Position numbers and translations under genes: made by a program
The notes under the pieces: generated by a model
Database searches by the model: none
The model's input: the letters and a program-made list of their open reading frames with translations, nothing else
Told to the model about the DNA's origin: nothing
NCBI RefSeq assembly: GCF_018854015.1
Contig: NZ_JAAXYO010000115.1
Location: 1 to 14,954 of the forward strand
Direction of reading: 5' to 3'
Origin: Igneacidithiobacillus copahuensis
Lineage (GTDB): Bacteria; Pseudomonadota; Gammaproteobacteria; Acidithiobacillales; Acidithiobacillaceae
DNA: 14,954 nucleotides
Shown: piece by piece, positions 7,552 through 14,954 of the stretch
Layout: every line of letters starts with the position of its first letter
Position numbering within the stretch: position 1 is the stretch's first letter

Positions 7552-8091
7552 TCATCTGTCGAGGGCGCGCTTGAGTAGGCGCTGGATCAGACGTTGACCA
7601 ACGGTCCCGGTGCCACCACGGCCAAGACTGCCGCCATGAGCACTGCCGACACCACTCCAAATCACCCTGTCTGACGCCACATCAACGACCCAAAGAGTCA
7701 TTGCCACCTCCGGTTCGGCGTTTATACCGGCGCGATAGTCCCACTCGTCCACACTGCCACCCAGAGCATAGCGCGTGCCATCGCTACGTGCCGCCCGCAG
7801 GGCGCTGGCATATTCCTTTTTCCAGTCTCCACCGAGCAAGGCTTCGGTGCGGGTGCTGATCGGCAGATTGCCGCGCAGCTGCAGCCCATCGCTCTGCAGT
7901 ACTCCCGCCGCCATCGCCGCCGCGCGCGCGTTGGCCATTGGCGTTTCGGTATTGTTGACGAAGGGCAATACCGCCCAAGCGCCGCCATCCTGCTTTGCCG
8001 ACAGAGGCTTGGCCGTATGCAGATTCATGCCAGCACATCCAGAAAGTAACAGGGCAAGACTTGTCGAAGCCAAGAATGCGCGCCAGTTCAT
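7552..8091 (-). CDS. pelC: PelC, outer-membrane lipoprotein of the Pel export channel
   Basis: A 179-residue lipoprotein. The signal peptide MNWRAFLASTSLALLLSGC ends in a clean lipobox (Leu-Ser-Gly-Cys), which puts the lipidated residue at Cys19. The residue after it is Ala, not Asp, consistent with outer-membrane sorting. In Pseudomonas (172 residues) PelC forms a dodecameric ring on the periplasmic face of the outer membrane that funnels the cationic polymer to the PelB barrel. The start is set by GGAGG at 8099-8103, seven bases upstream of the ATG. An earlier in-frame ATG at 8112, directly after the preceding stop codon, would put the ribosome site inside the gene. The C-terminal block WVVDVASDRVIWSG is typical of this small alpha/beta lipoprotein family. 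The gap to the PelB barrel gene is 21 bases, which fits the barrel's direct partner. Confidence 0.9.
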   Translation of the reverse strand: MNWRAFLASTSLALLLSGCAGMNLHTAKPLSAKQDGGAWAVLPFVNNTETPMANARAAAMAAGVLQSDGLQLRGNLPISTRTEALLGGDWKKEYASALRAARSDGTRYALGGSVDEWDYRAGINAEPEVAMTLWVVDVASDRVIWSGVGSAHGGSLGRGGTGTVGQRLIQRLLKRALDR

Positions 8092-8098
8092 GTGATTT

Positions 8099-8103
8099 CC
8101 TCC
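8099..8103 (-). promoter_or_regulatory. Ribosome binding site of pelC
   Basis: GGAGG on the minus strand, seven bases before the ATG at 8091. It decides the pelC start over the in-frame ATG at 8112 and is one of the strongest ribosome sites in the operon, fitting a subunit needed in many copies (a twelve-subunit ring in Pseudomonas). Confidence 0.75.
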
Positions 8104-8112
8104 CAAGTACAT

Positions 8113-9612
8113 TCAAAAATAAAAGCGGTAGCCGATTTGTACGAGCCGTTGGTTGAGGGCCAGGCCATTGCCACCCTGCCCCTGCGCAAAACCAATACGC
8201 AGTCGATCCGGACCAAGCACTGCGGTACTCAATCCGGCATCGAGCCGATACTGCGGTCCAAAACGGGTATTTTCATACACACTCAAGGCGAGATAAGGAG
8301 ACCAGGCACTAGCCAATGCCGGATCGCGCGCGCCCCACTGTAGACGCAGACCGGCATCTGCATACGAACCTGGCAGAACCAGATCCACATTTCGTGCGTC
8401 TGGTTGCAGAGCCTCTGCCAACACCCCTTGCAGGGTCCCAACGCGGGAAAGATGGTGATAATCGACAAAAGGTCCCGCCTGCAGTTCCCAGGGACCAAGG
8501 GGATGACTCCACAGGAGTGACGCCTCACCATAACGGTCCGAACCCAATGCAAGACCATCCTGTCCTTCATACTGGCGCCAACCAAGACCGACGTTGCCGA
8601 GCCACTCCCCAGCACGCTGCGCCCATTGCAGATCGACACGGTTGACCATACCGGCTACGGCAAGGGCGGGGCTCTGCAAGCTGCGAGCATGGTAATCGAA
8701 GTTGGCTGACAGCTCGCCGCTATCCGTAGCTTGCCAATGCAGAGCAACTTGCGCACTGACGACATCCCGCTGCCCGAGATAACTACCCAGCAGGGCCTGC
8801 GCCTGCCAGCGCGGATCCTGCCAGCGCAAGCCGAGCAGGCTATGGCTGCTCCATGCCGGTGTCTGCAACAATTGCGAACTGGCGGCTGCCGACTGCGCCA
8901 ATGTGTCGCCGGCAAAGACCAGACTCCAGCGATCACTCAAAGAGATGCGCCCCCGTAGCTGCGGGCCAGCCACGCTCAGGCCATTGAAACTCTGCCAGCT
9001 TCCCGCCAGATCAAGATAGCTGGCACTGTCGCGCACGGCCTGCAGATATTGCTGGCGTAATTGCCGATCGAAAGGGTTGGTCTGCAGTCCTCGCAAGGCA
9101 TCTCGGCGCGCCTGGTGGTATCGCCCGAGGTCCATTTGGGCCTGCATACGATCGCGCACCGGCAGCCTTTCAGGATAACGCAGCAGCTTGCCCATAGCCG
9201 CTGCGTCATGACGTTGCAGAGCCAAGCTCAGGCGTACCCAAGCCGGTGTCGGCTTGGGGTTAGCTCGGATCAGAATAGTTGCCAAACCCCAGTACCCCTG
9301 CGCCAGACTCCAGGAAATCGCCGGCAGATAGTCGCCATGCCGTGCCGCACGCAACAGCACCGCTCGGGTCGCATCACCTCCCACGGGCGCGGACGCAAGA
9401 GCGTCAGCCAAGCTGCGCAGGGGATCCTGTACCATGCTGCCCGATTTGATCTTTTCCTTCTGCAACGATGCTGCCGTAGCGATATCGATAGCGCCCCGAC
9501 TTGGTATTGCCTTGGATTGCACCGGCAAGCGTTCGTCCCCGTATACTAGCTCCGACGCAAGATACAGCGTGGCAAAAAGCAACGCGCTAGCAAGGCCAGT
9601 CTTTCTAATCAT
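8113..9612 (-). CDS. pelB: PelB C-terminal part: outer-membrane beta-barrel porin with short TPR-like domain
   Basis: Starting at ATG 9612 (MIRKTGLAS...), the protein is 499 residues with its own signal peptide (basic start, hydrophobic core 6-20, likely cut after LVYG at 25). The start overlaps the preceding stop by eight bases (ATGATTAG) and has AAAGGG at 9619-9624. An upstream in-frame ATG at 9711 would add 33 residues and spoil the signal peptide. Residues 80-190 are helix-rich and TPR-like. From about 200 the sequence alternates polar and hydrophobic residues in amphipathic strands with many Trp/Tyr, and it ends in IGYRFYF with a C-terminal Phe, the classic outer-membrane barrel signal. 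This corresponds to the porin third of PelB, which exports the polymer with PelC just downstream. In Pseudomonas the porin is fused to the TPR domain in one protein of about 1190 residues; here it is a separate gene. Confidence 0.88.
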   Translation of the reverse strand: MIRKTGLASALLFATLYLASELVYGDERLPVQSKAIPSRGAIDIATAASLQKEKIKSGSMVQDPLRSLADALASAPVGGDATRAVLLRAARHGDYLPAISWSLAQGYWGLATILIRANPKPTPAWVRLSLALQRHDAAAMGKLLRYPERLPVRDRMQAQMDLGRYHQARRDALRGLQTNPFDRQLRQQYLQAVRDSASYLDLAGSWQSFNGLSVAGPQLRGRISLSDRWSLVFAGDTLAQSAAASSQLLQTPAWSSHSLLGLRWQDPRWQAQALLGSYLGQRDVVSAQVALHWQATDSGELSANFDYHARSLQSPALAVAGMVNRVDLQWAQRAGEWLGNVGLGWRQYEGQDGLALGSDRYGEASLLWSHPLGPWELQAGPFVDYHHLSRVGTLQGVLAEALQPDARNVDLVLPGSYADAGLRLQWGARDPALASAWSPYLALSVYENTRFGPQYRLDAGLSTAVLGPDRLRIGFAQGQGGNGLALNQRLVQIGYRFYF

Positions 9613-11257
9613 GTCCAGCCCTTTCCCGTGCTTGAACGCGCAGATCCTGGAGACTCTGCCAGGCACCCTGACGACGCAAGGTCCAAGCCAAGCCTGGATA
9701 TCCTGCCCCATCCCAGAGGGAGGCCTTGTTCAACAAATGTGCCACCCGCTCTGTCGGCGCAGCCGCCGGCAGAGCGGTCGCCAAGGCTAATGCTTGCCTA
9801 TTCAGATTCAGGCGTTCTAAGGCACTGAGCACCGCGTCGCGCAGGACAGGTTCCGGCTGCTCAGCATTGTTCACCAAAAGTGCGCGCAGAGTCCGCACCT
9901 GACCGCTATCGATCAACATCCATAGGAGATTACCTGCTGCCACCATATCATCAGGCTGGAGCTGCAGAACGTGGGCATAGGCGCGCCCAGCCAGCGGGTA
10001 TTCGCCACGAGCGTTGGCCCACTGCCCCAACGCCATCCAATAGGCAGGGTAATTTCGTACCCCATCGTGATCGTTGGCGGGCACGGATCGCAAAAGACCA
10101 CCGAGTACATCCCATTCGTGCGCCGTCGCGCTGTAGTACAGCGCCTCAAAATAAAACAGAGGCAAATGGTAGCGATGCCAACCATGTAACGCCACGACCA
10201 ACGCTGCCTCTGGTTGCTTTTCACCACTGAGCGAGACCAATCGCTGCAGGTCGTATTGGCTGGCGGCACCGAGCAGGTAGAGGGTTTTTTCGGCATGGAA
10301 GGCAGCAGAATGGTTGTGCAGCTCCCAGGCAAGCGCGGCATACAATTGCCAGAAGGGTACATCTTCCAGAGTCGCCTTGGGCAAGGCCCGTTCCATGGCA
10401 GCAAAGGCCAGACGATACTTGCCTTGCATGGATAGTAAGCGCGCTTCCTCGATCGCACGCTCGGGATCGGGCCCGTATAGCTTGGTGCTGCTTTCCAGGG
10501 CGCGCAGACTGCGTTCGATATCCCCCAACTGGTAACTCAGATAGGCCTTCTGCGCAAGGAGAAAGCGATTGGGACCACTGCGCTTCAAGGCCGCATCGAC
10601 ATCCTCCAGGGCTTTGTCTGGTTCACCCAACTCCCCGTAGGCGAAGATCAGCGACTTCCAGTCGGCATTACTGAGCTGTCCGCTGCGCGCTCGCACAGAG
10701 AGCATCTGCACCACCAGATCTGGACGCGACAGGGTCAAGGCCAGACTCACGGCCTTGCCCTGGGCATCCGCGTCACCATGCGTCGCCAACCAGTGCCACT
10801 GGCGCAAAACCTCTTCGCGCTGTCCCAACCAGGTTCCCACTTGGATCAGGCGCTGGCGCCACTGCCGGTCTTCTGGACGCAACCGTACTGCAGTATAGGC
10901 AAGGCGATAGGCCTGTTGCAGTTCGTGACTCTGCAAAAACGCACTGTAGGCCAAATCATAGAGCTTCGTCGAATACGACCCAGGGAAGGGCTGCACCTGT
11001 AAGGGTGCCTGATACCAGCTCGGGGAAACACCTCCCTGATCCAAATAGCTCATACCCTTGCCGCTTTTTTGACTGGCTTGTAAATCAGCGGCAAAAGCGT
11101 TGGCGTCCTCTTTCTGTGCCAGATATTCCGCGCGCCAGCGTACATCATCCGACGCCAGACTACCGGGTGCCTTCCACCAATCCTTGGGCATGGGCACGGT
11201 GCCCGCATGGGCAATGCCCGCACATAGCAGAACGAGGCTTAGAACCGGCCACTTCAC
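9605..11257 (-). CDS. pelB: PelB middle part: secreted periplasmic TPR protein
   Basis: The best start is GTG at 11257, giving 550 residues. It overlaps the previous stop as GTGA, has AAGGA at 11265-11269 seven bases away, and begins directly with a signal peptide (V/MKWPVLSLVLLCAGIAHA, likely cut after residue 19). The ATG at 11380 in the same frame would put 41 unrelated residues in front of the signal. After the signal come WW-containing and aromatic-rich segments, then continuous TPR-like helices from about 70 to the end. Examples are ELQQAYRLAYTAVRLRPED, ELGEPDKALEDVDAALKRSGP and ARGEYPLAGRAYAHVLQLQPDD. No membrane anchor or barrel is present, so it should be soluble in the periplasm. 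In Pseudomonas the PelB TPR region binds PelA and steers its deacetylase activity, so this protein is the likely PelA partner. TPR content and secretion are seen; the PelB assignment is by context. Confidence 0.85.
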   Translation of the reverse strand: MKWPVLSLVLLCAGIAHAGTVPMPKDWWKAPGSLASDDVRWRAEYLAQKEDANAFAADLQASQKSGKGMSYLDQGGVSPSWYQAPLQVQPFPGSYSTKLYDLAYSAFLQSHELQQAYRLAYTAVRLRPEDRQWRQRLIQVGTWLGQREEVLRQWHWLATHGDADAQGKAVSLALTLSRPDLVVQMLSVRARSGQLSNADWKSLIFAYGELGEPDKALEDVDAALKRSGPNRFLLAQKAYLSYQLGDIERSLRALESSTKLYGPDPERAIEEARLLSMQGKYRLAFAAMERALPKATLEDVPFWQLYAALAWELHNHSAAFHAEKTLYLLGAASQYDLQRLVSLSGEKQPEAALVVALHGWHRYHLPLFYFEALYYSATAHEWDVLGGLLRSVPANDHDGVRNYPAYWMALGQWANARGEYPLAGRAYAHVLQLQPDDMVAAGNLLWMLIDSGQVRTLRALLVNNAEQPEPVLRDAVLSALERLNLNRQALALATALPAAAPTERVAHLLNKASLWDGAGYPGLAWTLRRQGAWQSLQDLRVQARERAGHD

Positions 11258-12093
11258 GACTTGTTCCTTGCGGTGCCACGCAACAACTCGGCGTGCAACC
11301 ATTGCGCTGCCAACTTGGGACGACCAGCGGAGAGGGCCAGGTGTGCCAGCAGCAGGACCAAATCGCGCTTTTGCCACCACTCGGGATGTCTTTGCATGGC
11401 GGCCTGCCCGGCCACCAATGCCGCCTTGGCACCAGCGCCGCCCTCAATCCAACGTAACCCTTCCACCAACAACGATTCAGCCTGATCTGGATCACGGCTT
11501 TGTGCGGCAAGATCGAGAAGAATTTGTCCACCCCGAGCCGGATCGCCGCCCGCCGCCCAGGCATCAGCGGCCGCCTTCCGATCGGCCAGGGCGCGATCTG
11601 GATCCGCTTGGGCCGCCGCCATCCACGCCTGGGCACTCATGGAGTAGGCACCAATGGCAAAGGCATCGTGAGCAAAGCCGCGCCACTGCGCTGCCGACCA
11701 TGAGTCCAATGCGTAGAGCGATCGCAACATCGGTCGCAGGGCGTACAGTGCGTGCGCTCGCGCCGGCGAGCCGGATTTCTGCGCCATGGCCTCGGTCTTG
11801 GCAATCTGCCATTGCAGGATACGGGCATCGCGATATTTCGGATGGGCGGAATTGCACAAGAGCGGCTGCAGTTGCCGCTCCGCACCGCGATATTGCCCAC
11901 TGCGCAACATCAGCCGGGCACCCTCGATCTGTGCCTGCGCATCGGCAGCCGACTCCTGAAACGCCAGCCGTCCATGCCAGCCATATTGCCAGGCAACCGC
12001 AAAGACCACCGCCAGCACGACCAAAATGAACAACAACAAACTGGCCGGGCGCAATAAATGGTCTTGACGCGCTTGCTTAGGAGCAATGGACAT
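11254..12093 (-). CDS. Inner-membrane-anchored helical-repeat protein, probable PelB N-terminal part
   Basis: From ATG 12093 (MSIAPKQARQ...) the protein is 279 residues. In-frame ATGs at 12108 and 12132 would lengthen it to 284 or 292 residues; none of the three has a clear ribosome site, and all overlap the end of pelA, so coupling to pelA is likely. One strong hydrophobic helix (about residues 18-39) follows a short basic tail, giving a type II anchor with the rest in the periplasm. The remaining ~235 residues are Ala/Leu-rich helices with TPR-like spacing, such as GARLMLRSGQYRGAERQLQPLL and AHLALSAGRPKLAAQWL. Pseudomonas PelB has an N-terminal membrane helix before its TPRs, so this gene most likely encodes that anchored portion. 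No enzyme motif is present. Anchor and repeats are seen; identity is inference from order and fit. Confidence 0.7.
   Translation of the reverse strand: MSIAPKQARQDHLLRPASLLLFILVVLAVVFAVAWQYGWHGRLAFQESAADAQAQIEGARLMLRSGQYRGAERQLQPLLCNSAHPKYRDARILQWQIAKTEAMAQKSGSPARAHALYALRPMLRSLYALDSWSAAQWRGFAHDAFAIGAYSMSAQAWMAAAQADPDRALADRKAAADAWAAGGDPARGGQILLDLAAQSRDPDQAESLLVEGLRWIEGGAGAKAALVAGQAAMQRHPEWWQKRDLVLLLAHLALSAGRPKLAAQWLHAELLRGTARNKS
11265..11269 (-). promoter_or_regulatory. Ribosome binding site fixing a GTG start
   Basis: AAGGA on the minus strand, seven bases before the GTG at 11257. It supports the GTG start of the periplasmic TPR gene, whose first codon overlaps the previous gene's TGA, and it argues that the PelB split is real and not a sequencing frameshift. 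Confidence 0.75.
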
Positions 12094-14866
12094 CGAGATG
12101 AAGGTCATGTTGGGCGCTGCGCAGCACTCCATTCGCCGCCGGAGTTACTGGCTTGCCATTCATTCGCACCTGGCAACTTTGGGTGTTCGCCAACTGTACC
12201 TGTGCCGGTACATAGCCCCGTAGCTCTGCCTGAAAACCATTTTTCTGATTGGTGAAGGCGCTGATTGGCGCATTGGCACTGACGATATAGGGCACACTGG
12301 GAGCACCGGATTGCAAAGCCAGGTAAACGGACTTGCTGCCATCCATGTGAACGTAGTAGGCACCATTCGGTGTATCATTATAGCCAGCAATGCCTGCACT
12401 GGCCTGAATATCGGGGTAGCCGAGAGTCTTTGGCATACGCAGTTCGCGTAATGCGGTAGCGTTGCCAATCCAAAAGCCATTGCCTTGCCGCGCCAAATGA
12501 ATCGTGAAGAAGTTGTTGGCAATCTGCGCATAGTCCGCCACGTAGATCGGCGTGATCGATTGCGTGAGCGCCCAGTCGTACACCTTTTCGAGCGCCGAGA
12601 GGGACGCTAGCCTGGTTGCTGAATACCAATGGGTATAGATGTCAATTGGTTTCAGACGATGCGGTTTGTCAGTCATCTCAAAAGTTTGAATGACGTTGAT
12701 AAAGCCCCAATACGGCCCATGCCACTGATTCGTGAAATAGTCCTCGTTGGCATCCGGGGCGAATACCTGCAGCCACCGGCCACGATAAATGCCGATGGGA
12801 GGCACAGCGGTAATACTCGGGTCCTTCTTGCTGATATAGGCATTACCACCATTGATATTCATCAAGCCGGCGCCATAGGCCAGTCCAACCACCTGCGCGT
12901 CGGGCTCACAGTCTCCCGACCACTGATCGATGACCACCTTTTTATCCGCAGGAGCGAGATGCTTGTTGATCCACTTTGCCGCCCCCACTGCCTCCATATA
13001 AGGACTGAATTTATAGCCCGGTACTGGGAGATTTATGCTGGGAAAATCCTTCCCCTCCTCGATCTCCGGCCAGTTGAAGGGATGCGACCACATATGCGAA
13101 CCGATCTCCACATAAGGCAAGCGGAAGATTTCCCTCGCCACCTTGGTGCCAAGCGGCGCCAGTGCTGGGTACAGTCCGCGATCGCCGGGCAGGAGATCGC
13201 CGACGATGATCGAGCCGGTAAACGGCAGCTTATATTTTTCCAGGATCCGGTGCATGTAGACTGCACCAGCAATATGATACGGCGGAAACTGCGCCCGGCT
13301 GACGAAACCGTCGCCATCGGTTTGCGCCATGAAGAGTCGTCGCCCGCTCTCGGTAGTAGTGTCCGGCACCGGCATAGCCGGTAGACGTAAGGCCGCTTGG
13401 TAGAGAGCGAAGGGATTCACCAACCAGCTCGTATACTTATTCGGAAGGGTGGTCAGTAAATAAGGAGACAGAACATATCCGCCCCATGGGGTGATGGCGG
13501 CAGCATCTTCCTGACTTCCTGCCGTACCCTGCAGGCGCAACCAGACCGTACTGCCCTGTGGTGCCGCACACGCCAGAAAATCCCGGCCCTTGGCGGTAAT
13601 CGGCAGTTCGTAATTCATTTCCTTGCTGGCGCTGGCGATGTGCAGGGAGCTGACGTTGACAGAGCTTGGCTTGTTCATACCCAGCGCCTGATAGAGCGCG
13701 GCATCTAAGTCATCCTGAAAATCGCCGAGAAGCAGGATCGGGATGCCCGTCGCGTGTACCTCCCGCAACCAGTGGGATAGCCCACTGACGTCATCGATCG
13801 GGTCACCATCACTCCACAGGATAACGCCTGCGTACTCTCCGGCACGCACCTTTTCAGGCACCCCATCAGACAGGCGGTGCATCTCGGGGATGTAGCCCAG
13901 GTACTCCAGGGGCATGACACCATTGGCAAAAGCCGAACTGTATTCCTCCGGGCCAGGGCTGTTGTACAGAATCAGCACGTGCCGCGGTATTGGCTCGCGC
14001 AGACCTGCCCCCACCGCCGTCAACTCGGCATTCGTAACATAAGGGATAAAGCCTTGCGCGCGTATCTTTTCTGCATCCGCCCACCAACCCGCGCGATTCA
14101 TACGCGTCGGCAGATAGTCGATGACGATCGCCGGCAGACCGTAGGACTGCGCCTTGTGCAACTCAGCGACCAGCATCTGCCGATCGGCCTCCGGCACTGC
14201 GCGATAGTGGTGCGTCGCCTGATCCCATTCCCGAAACAAGGACTCTGCCAGTACGCCTACTAGGTCCTGGTGAATCTTGGGCAGCACTGCAAAGCCACGA
14301 TTGGCAATCAAATCAGCCTGGGGATGGGCGGCCTTGATTGCCGCAATGAGATCCACCAGCCCCTGTTCCTGCTCCTTTCGCGCCACCCCCTGGGTCACCG
14401 CCTCATAAGAATCCAGCGTATCGAGGAAAAAGCCGCGGTAGCCCTCGGTCCAGATCGGATCAATGACCTGATGCAACAGATATTCACGACATTGCGGCTG
14501 GGCCAGGTTAATAATCTTGCCACCCCAAGCCGCATTGTGGCCCAGCACACAACTGCTGGGGAGTTGGGCATAACGGCTATCGCCCGGGGTACTTTCACCA
14601 ATACTGACGTAGGAAAAGACTTTCCGGGCATGGGGAAAATCAGCGGGAAGGCGCTTTTCGCCAGGATTGACCACCACCCAGTCGAAGTCCTGGAAACCGC
14701 TGGGGGCAGCACCCGATCCATAATAGAAACCGATGCTGGGCAAAGGCGTCGCCAGTGCCAATGACGGCAAAAAAATGCCAAGCACGAGCGAAACCCCCGC
14801 CCATTGCCGCCAGCAGCGCTTACCCGATTCTGTGCGCACGACATCCCCTTTTCGATTCCTCGTCAT
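12077..14866 (-). CDS. pelA: PelA, bifunctional Pel polysaccharide hydrolase and deacetylase
   Basis: A 929-residue periplasmic enzyme (Pseudomonas PelA is 948). The signal peptide is residues 1-39, likely cut after LALA. The first domain (about 43-295) is a GH114-like TIM barrel that cuts Pel: FLDTLDSY at 147-154 and Glu208 in LAESLF match the acid/base region (Glu218 in Pseudomonas). A flavodoxin/reductase-like region follows (about 295-400). The deacetylase domain (about 505-790) has Asp517/Asp519 in QTDGDG and the metal-binding His591 and His595 in GSHMWSHPFNW, so both active sites look intact. The C-terminal ~130 residues are a beta-rich domain. PelA partly de-N-acetylates the polymer, making it cationic for export, and its hydrolase limits chain length. 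The ATG has GAGG four bases upstream. A GTG at 14839 preceded by AAGGGG is a credible alternative that still leaves a full signal peptide. It is the first gene of the operon. Confidence 0.96.
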   Translation of the reverse strand: MTRNRKGDVVRTESGKRCWRQWAGVSLVLGIFLPSLALATPLPSIGFYYGSGAAPSGFQDFDWVVVNPGEKRLPADFPHARKVFSYVSIGESTPGDSRYAQLPSSCVLGHNAAWGGKIINLAQPQCREYLLHQVIDPIWTEGYRGFFLDTLDSYEAVTQGVARKEQEQGLVDLIAAIKAAHPQADLIANRGFAVLPKIHQDLVGVLAESLFREWDQATHHYRAVPEADRQMLVAELHKAQSYGLPAIVIDYLPTRMNRAGWWADAEKIRAQGFIPYVTNAELTAVGAGLREPIPRHVLILYNSPGPEEYSSAFANGVMPLEYLGYIPEMHRLSDGVPEKVRAGEYAGVILWSDGDPIDDVSGLSHWLREVHATGIPILLLGDFQDDLDAALYQALGMNKPSSVNVSSLHIASASKEMNYELPITAKGRDFLACAAPQGSTVWLRLQGTAGSQEDAAAITPWGGYVLSPYLLTTLPNKYTSWLVNPFALYQAALRLPAMPVPDTTTESGRRLFMAQTDGDGFVSRAQFPPYHIAGAVYMHRILEKYKLPFTGSIIVGDLLPGDRGLYPALAPLGTKVAREIFRLPYVEIGSHMWSHPFNWPEIEEGKDFPSINLPVPGYKFSPYMEAVGAAKWINKHLAPADKKVVIDQWSGDCEPDAQVVGLAYGAGLMNINGGNAYISKKDPSITAVPPIGIYRGRWLQVFAPDANEDYFTNQWHGPYWGFINVIQTFEMTDKPHRLKPIDIYTHWYSATRLASLSALEKVYDWALTQSITPIYVADYAQIANNFFTIHLARQGNGFWIGNATALRELRMPKTLGYPDIQASAGIAGYNDTPNGAYYVHMDGSKSVYLALQSGAPSVPYIVSANAPISAFTNQKNGFQAELRGYVPAQVQLANTQSCQVRMNGKPVTPAANGVLRSAQHDLHLDVHCS

Positions 14867-14922
14867 GCTTCCTCACTATTTCAAGGGCACTTCGAATAAC
14901 AAAAATTTCACGACTTGAGAAT

Positions 14923-14932
14923 GGAATATTCC
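14923..14932. promoter_or_regulatory. Perfect 10-base palindrome upstream of pelA
   Basis: GGAATATTCC lies 56 bases before the pelA ATG, in the AT-rich leader that must hold at least part of the operon's control region. A short perfect palindrome in this position could be an operator half or core. No convincing -35/-10 pair, sigma-54 site or riboswitch is visible in the 88 bases available, and a 10-base palindrome can occur by chance. Confidence 0.25.
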
Positions 14933-14954
14933 CCTTTCCTCGCCACTTTCAGGC

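Noticed and set aside
9605..11257. Possibility that the PelB pieces are one gene broken by sequencing frameshifts
   Set aside because: Each piece begins with a proper signal peptide and a ribosome site at the overlap, which would be a remarkable coincidence in a frameshifted gene.
11100..12029. Plus-strand open frame of 309 codons antisense to the anchored TPR-like gene
   Set aside because: Pro/Arg/Thr-rich composition, no recognisable domain, and it lies opposite genes with signal peptides and ordered junctions. It is a high-GC antisense shadow.
1..14954. CRISPR array, tRNA, rRNA, insertion sequence or prophage
   Set aside because: No regularly spaced repeats, cloverleaf-like sequence, transposase motifs or terminal inverted repeats were seen; the DNA is nearly all coding for the pel cluster.

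Overview
This window is dominated by one long minus-strand operon for export and synthesis of the Pel biofilm exopolysaccharide, running from about 14870 down to at least 1559. The order of transcription is pelA, a small inner-membrane-anchored protein, two further pieces that together look like PelB, then pelC, pelD, pelE, pelF, pelG and an NAD-dependent sugar-nucleotide epimerase (pelX-like, also annotated wcaG in some genomes). Junctions are very tight: several 4-base ATGA/GTGA overlaps, one 8-base overlap, one 17-base overlap and gaps of 1 to 21 bases. The whole cluster is therefore probably one transcript with translational coupling. The promoter should lie in or beyond the last 88 bases of the window.

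How the genes should work together, from knowledge of the Pseudomonas Pel system: the epimerase supplies UDP-GalNAc. PelF polymerises it in the cytoplasm, and PelD/PelE/PelG form the inner-membrane complex. PelD carries a degenerate GGDEF domain that keeps the c-di-GMP inhibitory-site motif RxxD, so synthesis should be switched on by c-di-GMP. PelA trims and deacetylates the polymer in the periplasm, and PelC plus the PelB porin pass it through the outer membrane. The unusual feature is that PelB, one polypeptide of roughly 1200 residues in Pseudomonas, is here encoded as two or three separately targeted proteins.

Downstream of the epimerase, in the same direction and 30 bases away, is a complete DJ-1/PfpI-family gene that closely resembles isonitrile hydratase (InhA). 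It ends at 833, exactly where a plus-strand type I restriction HsdR gene fragment stops matching its family. The left edge thus looks like a rearrangement junction: about 115 residues of the HsdR N-terminus survive (480 to about 825). Bases 1-479 hold no gene I can support.

The organism is a Gram-negative proteobacterium (signal peptides, a lipoprotein, an outer-membrane barrel) of medium to moderately high GC. A pel cluster that ends with an epimerase is reported in Acidithiobacillus (A. thiooxidans, A. caldus) and fits this layout, but assigning the genus is inference. I see no tRNA, rRNA, CRISPR array or insertion sequence.
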